The translations under genes and the position numbers were made by a program. This document shows positions 15,392 through 24,308 of a DNA stretch of 25,124 bases, in pieces. The stretch is from WRIS01 sp050945135. GTDB taxonomy: Bacteria > Actinomycetota > Coriobacteriia > Coriobacteriales > Eggerthellaceae. Where the stretch lies: positions 1 through 25,124 of the forward strand of contig JBMNSJ010000031.1 of assembly GCA_050945135.1 (NCBI GenBank), read 5' to 3'. The notes below the pieces were generated by a model that was given only the letters and a program-made list of their open reading frames with translations, searched no databases and was not told the origin of the DNA. Each line of letters starts with the position of its first letter. Within the stretch, counting starts at the first letter, position 1.

Positions 15392-17602
15392 ATGGGTGAG
15401 GGAAAGAATCTTTCAAGAAGGTCGTTTGTCGCTACAGGAGCTTTGCTGGTAACAACGGGGTGCATCGGGATGTCGACATTCTCGCTGACCTCATGCACAA
15501 CCGAAACCGCTAACCAGCAGCCAGAATTTAGAGTTGATAATGGCAAATTCTACATCGACGGCACGGAGGAGGGCATCGTTTTCAGCGGAAGTAAGATTTC
15601 TCTTATTCCTAATGCTGCGGTGGACATGATTACCGTGCATTATCAAGACGCTTCAGGAGCCCCCGCGACAAAAGACTTTCTCCCTTTGGGGGAGTCTTTT
15701 GTGGTCAATGGCAATCACGATGGGATGATTACCGTCGATGCCTTTGTCGAAGAGGACGCATCTATTTCTACTACAGAAGCCGACATTGGCGTGCTAAGCC
15801 TTGGCGCCGTGAATACTGCTGAGCTGAATGGGTCTTTCGACCATGTCGTCGCATTTGGTAATACTAATATTATTTTGGGAGACGAGGCTTCGGTAGGTGA
15901 GATGACTCTCGCTCATGGCGCAGTTACTACCGAGATTTCTGAGGACGCCAGTTTGGGGCAGGTGGCAGCCGTTGAAGAGGTCATGGTGCCAAGCGAAGCG
16001 TCTTCTGACGAGACCATCGCACACGAGGAAGCTATCGAGCTGCATGGTGCTTTTTCGGAAGAGTTCAGAGAAGAAGCTTCTACTGCAGAATCCGGAGCAG
16101 TCAAATTCAATGAACAAGGAATCGCTGTAGAGCTTGTCGAAAATCTCGAGGTTGATAGCGGAAGCGAAAATAACGATCCTCCAGCAGACGGCGGTGAGGT
16201 CCTTGCTGATTCAGAGCTTTCCGAACAAGAAGCAGAAGAGTCGCTTGCGGGCACCGAACAAGAACTTTCCGCAGAGCTTATGAGTGAAATAGGAGTAGGC
16301 GACACGCAAGTTGGTGTGTCGTTCGAAAACGAAGATGAATTAGGCGCTTTAGCGAGCGGTCTAGAAATTCTTTTGTCAGGTCTAAGCTTTATTGGGAAAG
16401 GCGCTGCTGGGGCGGTTATCTCCTATGGTACTACGACAGTTCTTCAGCTTATTCTTGGAAAGAGCGACTCTTCAGCGGAGATACTGCAAAAGCTTGACGA
16501 TGTAAAAAAGCACTTAAGTGAAATCGAGCGGCAAATTGCAGAAATTGCCAATATGCTCGTTAAGATGGAGTATGCCACACAGGTGAACAACTATCTTACT
16601 AAGTACTCATCAACAATGCGTGCAGGGATCCTTTTCCTTGACGGGTATGTTGCCAATATCGACAAAGGTGTAGATGGGGAACAGAAGGCTGCAGATCAGA
16701 AGCAATTTGCGGATAGCCTTTTAACAAAAGATGAATATAAGGTTAATGGCAACTGGATACAAAAGATGACGTTAATTTTAGGCGAGGAGCTTTTACAAAC
16801 TTACGTTGGTACTAATACGAATCTTTTTGGCGCAATGGACGGTTTAGCAAGGTATGCGTATCGTTGGGAGCATCAAGCGTATTCATATCGTTCAAACTTC
16901 CAGCTGTCGATTCTTGCAGTGTATACAACACTTCTCGCGTACTCCAAGCTAGCGCTCAATAAAGGAATTGCGGATACTAAAGACAATCCCCAAAAACGCG
17001 ACATCTATTTTGCGTATCTTACTGATTGGGAAAATCTTTTCGGCTCTGCGAGCATCGAGGATGCTGACTATTTTAGCAACAGTAACTCAGACGGCAATAA
17101 AGCGGGCAATCTTGCGCAGGTCTTGGAGATAGCCAACAAGCAGAAGGTAACTGTGCGGGACAACTCGGTAAGATACTATCAAGTTCCTGGACACGAAATT
17201 CTTATGACAGCCACCGCTGCTGTTATGGGTGTAAGCGCTAAAGGAGGCATTTCCCAAACCCAGTTTATGCGTGATGCTGCCGGGCATAATGTGCTTACCC
17301 AAGAGCAGTACACCACCATCTTGCAAGACTACGGGAAAAGTAAATCTTTGACCGAGATTCTTTTTGATAAGCAGGAGGGAAATATCGCTCCGCCCTCGGA
17401 TACTTCTCTTATGTTCGCTGGGTATAGTCAGCCTTTGATTAAGGTGAGTCACCCCCATATCAATCCAGCTTCAACTTCTCGTAGCTATTTTGCTCCGGTT
17501 GTTGATAAGGGAGGAAACCTGGATAAGAAGCAGCTCGTTTGGACGCGTGGCGGTAGAGTTCTTTATTACAAAGTGAATGCTATTGGGGTGTTTAGAGCCT
17601 AG
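15392..17602 (+). CDS. Tat-exported lipoprotein of unknown function, beta-repeat plus helical pore-former-like region
   Basis: I do not recognise the family. The ATG at 15392 has GGGG eight bases upstream and gives 736 residues. The N-terminus carries a twin-arginine signal (LSRRSFVATGALLV) and a lipobox LTSC with Cys35, so it should be folded in the cytoplasm, exported and lipid-anchored. Residues about 45-200 are short alternating beta-type repeats (VLSLGAVNTAELNG, IILGDEASVGEMTL), perhaps a solenoid. About 200-318 is Glu/Ser-rich and acidic. About 318-356 is a Gly-rich hydrophobic segment, directly followed by an amphipathic coiled coil (SSAEILQKLDDVKKHLSEI, 361-395) and more helices. That hydrophobic-hairpin-plus-coil layout recalls alpha pore-forming toxins, but this is only a shape argument. 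Confidence 0.75.
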   Translation: MGEGKNLSRRSFVATGALLVTTGCIGMSTFSLTSCTTETANQQPEFRVDNGKFYIDGTEEGIVFSGSKISLIPNAAVDMITVHYQDASGAPATKDFLPLGESFVVNGNHDGMITVDAFVEEDASISTTEADIGVLSLGAVNTAELNGSFDHVVAFGNTNIILGDEASVGEMTLAHGAVTTEISEDASLGQVAAVEEVMVPSEASSDETIAHEEAIELHGAFSEEFREEASTAESGAVKFNEQGIAVELVENLEVDSGSENNDPPADGGEVLADSELSEQEAEESLAGTEQELSAELMSEIGVGDTQVGVSFENEDELGALASGLEILLSGLSFIGKGAAGAVISYGTTTVLQLILGKSDSSAEILQKLDDVKKHLSEIERQIAEIANMLVKMEYATQVNNYLTKYSSTMRAGILFLDGYVANIDKGVDGEQKAADQKQFADSLLTKDEYKVNGNWIQKMTLILGEELLQTYVGTNTNLFGAMDGLARYAYRWEHQAYSYRSNFQLSILAVYTTLLAYSKLALNKGIADTKDNPQKRDIYFAYLTDWENLFGSASIEDADYFSNSNSDGNKAGNLAQVLEIANKQKVTVRDNSVRYYQVPGHEILMTATAAVMGVSAKGGISQTQFMRDAAGHNVLTQEQYTTILQDYGKSKSLTEILFDKQEGNIAPPSDTSLMFAGYSQPLIKVSHPHINPASTSRSYFAPVVDKGGNLDKKQLVWTRGGRVLYYKVNAIGVFRA

Positions 17603-17628
17603 AGTCTGTTTTGCGAGATTGAACTGCA

Positions 17629-17681
17629 GATAGCACCTATTTGATAGGTGAAAGATTTTAGGCCTCTGCCTGGGTGCTATC
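17629..17681 (+). terminator. Alternative hairpins after the lipoprotein gene
   Basis: CACCTAT-TTG-ATAGGTG (17634-17650) is a perfect 7-bp hairpin followed by AAAGATTTT, a plausible weak terminator 31 bases past the stop. GATAGCACC (17629-17637) can instead pair exactly with GGTGCTATC (17673-17681). Both use CACC, so the two folds exclude each other. Confidence 0.5.
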
Positions 17682-18046
17682 CGATGGCGCTCGCGGGCTG
17701 AGAATCGCGGCAAAGTACGATTTACGCGAGCCTTCAAAAATTTGACCAGGTAAAACGCAACGTGAGCTTGCCGATATTCCCGGATTCTCGTACTTTGACG
17801 TCATTCTCAGCCATCATAATTAAAAGTAGGGGGTAGCGTCTTTTCGCATCTTGGCGAGATCAGGCGTTCTCGCATTCCGAGATTCTCATTCTCGGGATGC
17901 CTTGGATGAGAATCTCGATAGTGCGCGATTTTCTCGTGCGAATCACCCAGATAAGCCACAATGCACTGGAAACCACCCTGTTCAAGCCTGGCAAATCACG
18001 CACTATTGCAAATCCTATCCTTGTCGCATTGAATTTGAGCAACTAC
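17681..18046. repeat. Composite palindromic intergenic repeat, copy 3
   Basis: Same length (366 bp) and order as copy 2. Palindrome 1 has arms 17698-17720 and 17788-17810, the linker has GTAGCGTC, and palindrome 2 has arms 17904-17931 and 17993-18020. The shared end is GAATTTGAGCAACTAC. Similarity to copy 2 stops sharply at both ends, at CCGAT on the left and CTAC on the right. It lies between two plus-strand genes, 72 bases before the ADP-ribosylglycohydrolase start. Confidence 0.88.
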
Positions 18047-18118
18047 AGTATTATTGTTTGTGAGCTGACAAAGAAAAGTGTAAAGCGTAGGCGTAGGCGG
18101 AGGTAAAAGAAGGCAGAC

Positions 18119-19000
18119 ATGGGGCTTGGAGCAAAGATATCGAACGACGGCGACAGCGGCGATACTGTGCAACCAACAACGGCAACTTTGCGTGACGCAG
18201 TTTTTGGTCTTGCGGTAGGAGATGCACTGGGAGTACCTGGTGAATTTCAGAATAGGGGAAGCTATCGTATTGAGGGAATGGTGAAAGGTGGAGTTCATAA
18301 TCAACCACCGGGCACCTGGTCAGATGATACCGCAATGACAATTGCCACTTGTGCCAGTATTAAAAAACAGGGAAAGATTGATGTGCCAGACATTCGAAAG
18401 CAATTTCGCGCATGGCTTTATAAGGGAGATTATACGGTTGACGGGAAGGCTTTCGACTGCGGCAATACTGTTTCAGATGCACTAAGAGAGGGACGTGGCT
18501 GCTCTGGCGAACGCAGCAACGGCAACGGATCGCTCATGCGGATTATTCCGCTGGCGTTTCTTGATGTCGAGGATAAAACAGTAGAAAAAGTCTCGGCAAT
18601 TACTCATGCTCATGCAATTTCGAAGCAGGCATGTGTTCTGTATATACGGTTTGCACAAAAGCTCCTTGCTGGCTGCACGCCAAAGCAATCGCTTGACGTT
18701 TTCGACGAAGCGGCGAAGCCATTTAATCGCCTTGGGCAAATAGATCAGCTCGAGGAGCAAGAAATCAGGTCTAGCGGATACGTTATTGATACGCTTGAGG
18801 CTGCGCTATGGTGTCTCACCACAACAAACAGCTATCACGATTGCATAATTAAGGCAGTCAACCTTGGAAATGATACGGACACGGTAGCTGCTGTGGCAGG
18901 TGCTGTAGCGGGCATCTATTACGGAATTGATTCGATGCCAGAAGAATGGCTGAATACTTTGCGAGGCAAGGATGTTATCGAGAGCTGTTTGTTTGAGTAA
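18119..19000 (+). CDS. ADP-ribosylglycohydrolase family protein
   Basis: This 293-residue protein has the DraG/ADP-ribosylglycohydrolase fold marks: LAVGDALGVP (32-40), the first Mg2+-site motif TWSDDTAM (66-73), NGNGSLMRIIPLAF, HAHAISKQAC, and the second metal motif GNDTDTVAAVAGAVAG (250-265). The family removes ADP-ribose from proteins or nucleic acids using two Mg2+ ions in the cytoplasm. Both metal motifs are intact, so activity is likely. AAGAAGG precedes the start. It lies 83 bases before the GATC restriction gene on the same strand, after repeat copy 3. The target is unknown; a role beside restriction or phage defence is speculation from position. Confidence 0.9.
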   Translation: MGLGAKISNDGDSGDTVQPTTATLRDAVFGLAVGDALGVPGEFQNRGSYRIEGMVKGGVHNQPPGTWSDDTAMTIATCASIKKQGKIDVPDIRKQFRAWLYKGDYTVDGKAFDCGNTVSDALREGRGCSGERSNGNGSLMRIIPLAFLDVEDKTVEKVSAITHAHAISKQACVLYIRFAQKLLAGCTPKQSLDVFDEAAKPFNRLGQIDQLEEQEIRSSGYVIDTLEAALWCLTTTNSYHDCIIKAVNLGNDTDTVAAVAGAVAGIYYGIDSMPEEWLNTLRGKDVIESCLFE

Positions 19001-19083
19001 GGCGTAGTGCCGAAGATGCAAGATATACTTTAAAGGGAATTTCAAGAGCTTTCGCTATCAAGTAAGGCATAAGAGGTGGTCAG

Positions 19084-20586
19084 GTGGAGATAAAGCAAAA
19101 GAAGAACGGCGAAGAGTTTGTGTATGCAGTTGTTGATTTTTCTAGTCCAGAAGAAATTGAGTCTTACGCAAAAAACTTAGAGGGCATGACGTTTCGCGAA
19201 GTAATTGAGTTAGATATAGCTCCCGATGGCGTTTCGAGAGACTACGGAAACAAGCGCTACAAAGGTGGCATGGGAACACTCATCGAAGAAAGATATTTTG
19301 GCTATAAAGCGAATAACGATGCGGAGCCTGACTTTCCCGAGGCGGGCGTAGAACTAAAAACGACTTGCTATGACGTCAAGAAAGACGGCAATCCGTCTGC
19401 CGGGGAAAGACTCGTCTTAACAATGATTCCTTTCGATAGGCCTATCGAAGATAGTCTCTTTGAATCCCATGTTTGGGAAAAGAGCAGCAAAATTCTCCTT
19501 ATATATTACGAACGCGATAAAACCGTCGAAGGATATGACCAGGTAATTAAGCATGCTCTAGTTTTCAGTCCTCCCTCTAATGACTTGAAAATTATTGAGG
19601 ACGACTATAATAAAATTCGTGATTTTGTTCAGGCGGGAAAGGCAGAAGAACTTAGCGAGAGTCTAACGAACTACTTAGGCGCATGTACAAAAGGCGCAAG
19701 CGAAGCAAAAATGTGGGCTAGTCAGTATTATCCGCCAAACACACAAGCAAAGCGGCGTGCCTTTTGTTTTAAACGCCAATACATGGACTACGTCCTTAAT
19801 CATTATCTTTTGGGCGCTGCCTCTGATTCCGAATCAATAATTACCGAAGAGTTAACGGGGGAAGAAACCTCATTTGAGCAGTACGTGCAGAAGAAAGTGG
19901 CAAAGTATTCTGGGAAAACCGCACGCGAATTATGCGAAATATTCGGTATCGAATATACAAAAAACAAGGCACAGTGGACAACTCTCACAAATCTAATACT
20001 TGGAACAAGAGGGGAGCAGGCAGAAGAATTCGAAAAGGCAAATATATCCTGTCGAACTGTTCGTGTGAATGAATCGGGTGGGCTAAAAGAAAGTCTATCT
20101 TTGCACACTTTCGAGTTTACCGAAATCGCAAATGGACAATGGGAAGAATCAAAGCTTTTTGAGTACCTTGAGGAGACCAGGTTCTTTTTCACGGTATTTA
20201 GAATTCGAGGTGACGAAGAAGTCCTAGTGGGGTCATCCTTTTGGAATATGCCAATATCGGATTTAGAAGGTCCGGTTCGTGATTGTTGGGAAGAAGCAAA
20301 AAGGACAATAAATAATGGTGTCCTATGGGAAGAAAAGATAGACAAAAGCGGCAAGCTCTCTATATCAAATGATTTGCCTGGCAGCAGAGATAACCCTATC
20401 GCGCATGTTAGGCCGCATGCTTCTCATCGGGCTTATCAATATCTTGATGGAAGAGTGATTGGAAACCCTGAAAAAGATGGCTCAGAGCTTCCGGACGGAA
20501 GATGGATGACTAAGCAAAGTTTTTGGCTTAATGGAAGCTATGTGTATGAGATAATTCAAGGTTCTTTCGCTGAGGATCTTGACTAA
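19084..20586 (+). CDS. Sau3AI-like type II restriction endonuclease (MutH family), predicted GATC-specific
   Basis: The 500-residue length matches Sau3AI (about 490). The N-terminal MutH-type catalytic domain has GTLIEERYFG (64-73), then Asp83 and Glu90-X-Lys92 in DFPEAGVELKTT, the D-X6-E-X-K spacing of MutH, followed by GERLVLTMIPF. The C-terminal half would be the second, DNA-binding MutH-like domain of Sau3AI. It should cut GATC sites left unmethylated by its partner. The GTG start follows AAGAGGTGG. The gene looks AT-richer than its neighbours, suggesting transfer, and has no GATC site until 20575, 12 bases before its end. The methyltransferase follows 91 bases later. Confidence 0.87.
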   Translation: MEIKQKKNGEEFVYAVVDFSSPEEIESYAKNLEGMTFREVIELDIAPDGVSRDYGNKRYKGGMGTLIEERYFGYKANNDAEPDFPEAGVELKTTCYDVKKDGNPSAGERLVLTMIPFDRPIEDSLFESHVWEKSSKILLIYYERDKTVEGYDQVIKHALVFSPPSNDLKIIEDDYNKIRDFVQAGKAEELSESLTNYLGACTKGASEAKMWASQYYPPNTQAKRRAFCFKRQYMDYVLNHYLLGAASDSESIITEELTGEETSFEQYVQKKVAKYSGKTARELCEIFGIEYTKNKAQWTTLTNLILGTRGEQAEEFEKANISCRTVRVNESGGLKESLSLHTFEFTEIANGQWEESKLFEYLEETRFFFTVFRIRGDEEVLVGSSFWNMPISDLEGPVRDCWEEAKRTINNGVLWEEKIDKSGKLSISNDLPGSRDNPIAHVRPHASHRAYQYLDGRVIGNPEKDGSELPDGRWMTKQSFWLNGSYVYEIIQGSFAEDLD

Positions 20587-20612
20587 AACTGCAAGATCTG
20601 GGATCCTATAGT
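20575..20612 (+). promoter_or_regulatory. GATC cluster and possible methyltransferase promoter
   Basis: GATC occurs at 20575-20578, 20595-20598 and 20602-20605, just before a -10-like TATAGT (20607-20612). TTGACT at 20579-20584 is a good -35 match, but the 22-base spacer is long, so the promoter is tentative. Methylation or enzyme binding at these sites could tune transcription. Confidence 0.45.
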
Positions 20613-20677
20613 GTTACGGAGAGCGCTTCAGGAAAGCGAAGTCGCACATTATTGCGTACAGCAGAAAAGGTGAGTAA

Positions 20678-21967
20678 GTGACATCAAAGAAAATCAGGGT
20701 AGCTGAGCTGTTCGCAGGAGTCGGAGGATTCCGTCTAGGTCTAGACGGATATCGAAGTAAAGAAAATCCAAGCTTCAAAATGCCTAAGGCAGGAAATTTC
20801 GAGACAATATGGGCTAATCAGTGGGAGCCTCCCGGAACAACAGCACGACAATTTGCGGCTAGGTGTTACGAAGAACGCTTTGGCAAAAAAGCCAATCTCG
20901 TGGTTGAGGATATTGCCTTAGTGTTAGACAAGGTGCAAGCTGGAGAGATTGAAATCCCTGATTGCGATATGGTCGTCGGAGGATTCCCTTGTCAAGATTA
21001 CTCAGTTGCTAAGCCCCTTTCAAAAGCTGGCGGTATTGATGGGAAAAAGGGCGTTCTTTGGTGGGAAATCTATCGCTTTCTAGAAGAAAAAAAGCCGAGA
21101 TATATTTTGCTCGAAAACGTAGACAGGCTTTTGAAATCTCCTGCATCTCAACGCGGGCGTGACTTTGCAATAATGCTGTCAAGCTTGAACAAGCTTGGAT
21201 ATTCTGTTGAGTGGCGTGTTGTTAACGCTGCCGATTACGGTTTTGTTCAGCGTCGTCGGCGTGTCTATATTTACGCAGTCTTAACGACAGATATGTGGGA
21301 TTTGGAAAGTAGAACAAAGAGTACTGGAGTAATGGCTGAGGCTTTGCCAATAGAGTCAGAAGTTACAAAGAATGCTGAGTTCGAGATACCAGCAGATCCC
21401 TATAAAGCAACAAAAGAATTTGGTGTTGGCGATAAAACTTCGCGATTTCTTAATGCTGGAGCAATGCAAAAGGGCGTTGTTTATACGGCAGCAGTAGAGC
21501 CCGTCTTCAAAGGTAAGAAAATGTATCTCGGAGACGTAATCGTTGAGGAGAGCGAGGTTCCCGAGGAGTTCTTTATTCCTGAAGAGAAACTTAAGTCTTG
21601 GAAATATCAAAAGGGAGCGAAGAGCGAGCCACGCAAGAACAAGAAGACTGGATTTGAGTATCACTATTCAGAGGGAAGTATGGCTTTCCCGGATCCGCTC
21701 GATAGACCTTCGAGGACAATCCTGACGGGCGAAGGAGGCTCGGGAGCGTCCCGTTTTAAGCATGTGATTCAAACCGAAAGCGGTCGATATCGTCGATTAG
21801 TTCCTGACGAGCTGGATCAACTGCAAGGGTTTCCAAAGGGTTGGACTGATACCGGAATGACGAATGGGCACAGGGCATTTTGCATGGGAAACGCTTTAGT
21901 GGTTGGAATACCTCACAATATTGGTAAAGCTATTTGGCGAAGGTTCTCAAAAGGGCTTGCTGACTGA
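20678..21967 (+). CDS. DNA (cytosine-5) methyltransferase, partner of the GATC endonuclease
   Basis: All main C5-methyltransferase motifs are present in order in 429 residues: motif I ELFAGVGGFRLGL (10-22), motif IV GGFPCQDYS with catalytic Cys105, motif VI ENV (146-148), motif VIII QRRRRVYIY (191-199), and after a target-recognition region the C-terminal LVPDELDQLQGFP and motif X GNALVVGIPHNIG. It transfers methyl from S-adenosylmethionine to C5 of cytosine. From its partner, the site should be GATC with the cytosine modified, protecting host DNA. The GTG start has AAAAGG at 20665-20670. GATC specificity is inferred from the neighbour. Confidence 0.92.
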   Translation: MTSKKIRVAELFAGVGGFRLGLDGYRSKENPSFKMPKAGNFETIWANQWEPPGTTARQFAARCYEERFGKKANLVVEDIALVLDKVQAGEIEIPDCDMVVGGFPCQDYSVAKPLSKAGGIDGKKGVLWWEIYRFLEEKKPRYILLENVDRLLKSPASQRGRDFAIMLSSLNKLGYSVEWRVVNAADYGFVQRRRRVYIYAVLTTDMWDLESRTKSTGVMAEALPIESEVTKNAEFEIPADPYKATKEFGVGDKTSRFLNAGAMQKGVVYTAAVEPVFKGKKMYLGDVIVEESEVPEEFFIPEEKLKSWKYQKGAKSEPRKNKKTGFEYHYSEGSMAFPDPLDRPSRTILTGEGGSGASRFKHVIQTESGRYRRLVPDELDQLQGFPKGWTDTGMTNGHRAFCMGNALVVGIPHNIGKAIWRRFSKGLAD

Positions 21968-22017
21968 GTGTATTCTGAATTGAATATCTTAAATGCCTGC
22001 CTCTTCACACCCCCCCC

Positions 22018-22062
22018 AAAAACGCCGGAAGGCCTGATATGGAGGGATACAATCGGGCCTTC
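22018..22062 (-). terminator. Terminator of the flavoprotein gene
   Basis: GAAGGCC (22028-22034) pairs with GGCCTTC (22056-22062); on the minus strand the hairpin is followed by CGGCG and TTTTT (22018-22022). The hairpin may also stop plus-strand transcription from the methyltransferase gene, but there is no T-run on that side. A run of eight C (22010-22017) lies next to it. Confidence 0.7.
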
Positions 22063-22097
22063 AGCTTATTCGAGGGTGCAAAGAGGGGAGTATTGCA

Positions 22098-23917
22098 CTA
22101 CATCTCGAGTTTCATTAGCTCTTTCGCAGCGATATAACCAGTAAACCAACTCATTGCCATGCCGCCGAAGGGGCTCGAGCTGTAAACGAAGCAACCATCG
22201 TCGCACTCGCCAGCTAGTCCGCCAGCTGTGGTGTAGTTTGCCCACAGACCAGGAATCTCGACGCCTTCTTCATTCAGTACTTGCAGCTTCTCATTAACGC
22301 GAAGACCGCACATGGTTTTGCCCATCTGACCACCGACGATAGCAGCATAGAACGGTGGGTCTGCCACAGGATTCAGCCACGTTAAGTCATAAGGAACAGC
22401 CAGTTCATCATCGACGCCCTGTTCGCAAATGCGATTCCAATTCTTGATGGCATCTACCAGAACCTGACGATCAAGCAGCAACATATCAGCTAGCTCTTCG
22501 ATGGTGTCAGCCTTCTTAACGGCGCCGCGCTCGACAGCTTCGTCAACTTCTGACAGCCAGTCAGCCGAAACAAGACTGTTTGTGCGAAGCTTTGAGGGGT
22601 CAGTCAGTGGAATACGGCAACGGTCGGTGCAGCCTTCATAGGTAGTGTTTAGCTTAAAGATATTCTCAGGGAAGTTTGAGTCGCAAATCGAATATACCTT
22701 GTTGCCAACCGTCGACATCCATGCAGAACTGTTAACAACGTCACCCATGTTGCCACCTGCGGCTTTGTCATTGAACAGCGGTTGTACGCCACGTGCATAG
22801 TAGGGCTGACGCCTACCGCGCTTGTCGATAATCAGCCAAGGATTGTGGAACAGCTGACGCTCGCCATGCCAGAAGTAATGCCAGAATTGGCCATCGCCGC
22901 CAGCGGTTTCTTCGTCAATTGCGCCTTCCCAGCATGACTATGAATCATATCCAGAAAAGTCGGCGCCAACACCTAAGCCCATGCGGAAAGCTTCGCCTGT
23001 ATGATAAGGCATTGGACCACCCTGAACGGTGCCCTTGTAAGCGCTGGGCAGGTACTTCTTGATGAGGTCTCTGTTCATGCCGATACCACCAGCGCAGAAG
23101 ATGACGCCCTTGTCGCCCTTGATGAATTTCTCTTTGCCGTCTGAGCCGCTAACCTTGATACCTTGAACACGCTCTCCGTCGAACACGAGAGCTTCGCACT
23201 TGGTGGTGGTGAGAATTTCGGCACCTGCATCAAGCGCAGCTTTTCCATAGCATTAACGGTATTGTCCTGTCCGAGGACAACGTACTGACCGCCCTCAACA
23301 ATTTCGCGATCTTGCCACTTACCACCAAGACATACCATGTCAACACCAGGTTGCTCAAGAATAAAGTCGGCAGCTTCACCACTTTGATTGATGAGATTTA
23401 ACAGCAGGTCTTGGTCAACGGTAAAGCGATGCGCTTCGTTGTACTCACGGTAATACCTGTCTGGATCAAGAGGGAACACCGGAATGCCGAAACCCTTTTC
23501 GTTTTGCTCTTTTGCTCCGCCGTAGAGGTTGCAGAAAGCAGCCGCATGGTGCGTAGCTCCGCCTACCGTTCCTTCTTTTTCAACAGCGATAACTGTTTTG
23601 CCATTCTGTGCGAGATAGGTTGCTGCAGCAATGCCGCCGCCGCCCATGCCGACGATGACTACATCGGCTTCCATGTCCCATGATGATGGGGGATCAACGG
23701 GAGCGATTGGTGCGGCTTCGGGAAGCAGCTTGTCGACATCAGCCGTAGCCGATGACGAAGATGACGAGCTCGAGCCTCCGCTCGGAGTGCACGCGGCTAG
23801 CGCAGTGGAGCCCAATGCAGCTGCTGCGCCAACGGCAATACCACCCTTGAGGAATCCTCTTCGTGATAAAGCACCCGTTTCTTCAGTTGTAATGTTTTGC
23901 TCGTTGAATGAATCCAT
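22098..23917 (-). pseudogene. Tat-exported fumarate-reductase-like FAD flavoprotein, broken by frameshift and stop
   Basis: The start at 23917 is preceded by GGAAGGGAG. The product begins with a twin-arginine signal (LSRRGFLKGGIAVGAAAALG, Cys in ALAAC) and an FAD-binding Rossmann motif VVIVGMGGGGIAAATYLAQN with EKEGTVGG. After NAMEK (about 23240) one base is missing: restoring it gives NAMEKAALDAGAEILT and the frame continues. An in-frame TAG at 22938-22940 then follows FSGYDS, after which the frame resumes with CWEGAIDEET and FHNPWLIIDKRGRR, ending in ANYTTAGGLAGE. Intact relatives in Eggerthellaceae reduce fumarate-like, urocanate-like or dietary acceptors at the cell surface. The natural acceptor is unknown. 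The gene is presumably non-functional unless these are sequence errors. Confidence 0.85.
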
Positions 23918-24308
23918 GATTCTCCCTTCCGTGTCTGCCTCGACGAGGCTAACGATTGCGTCTGGATCCTCGATCTCCACCTTTCCCCATGGGCTTTGTC
24001 CAGACTCTTTCGACGAGTGTATAAGGTGAGAACTACTTCAGCTGTCATATGAAACGCCGATTCGTCCGTTTTTGTCCTATAAAACATACAATTTTGTAAG
24101 CACAACGCACTCTTTCCTTCGAAAAGAAAACAGGTGTTCTACTTTCTGAGTTCGCTATGAATGGAGGTTTGCATGTTGAAAAATGGGATTTCGTCTTATT
24201 CCGGACTTCAACACAAAGCGAACTATTCGCATACCTCGTTCGTTCCGTGTGCTATGCTTGTCGCTGGAGGGAAATGCACAGGGTTATCTATACTCAGGAA
24301 ACGGAAAT
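23918..24308. other. Divergent control region of flavoprotein and LuxR-type regulator
   Basis: The gap of 391 bases between two divergent starts holds the promoters of both genes but no gene. Apart from the minus-strand promoter at 24077-24105 no strong site is seen. Confidence 0.5.
24077..24105 (-). promoter_or_regulatory. Probable promoter of the flavoprotein gene
   Basis: Read on the minus strand, TTGTGC (24105-24100) and TTATAG (24082-24077) are 17 bases apart. The leader to the start at 23917 would be about 150 bases. Confidence 0.4.
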
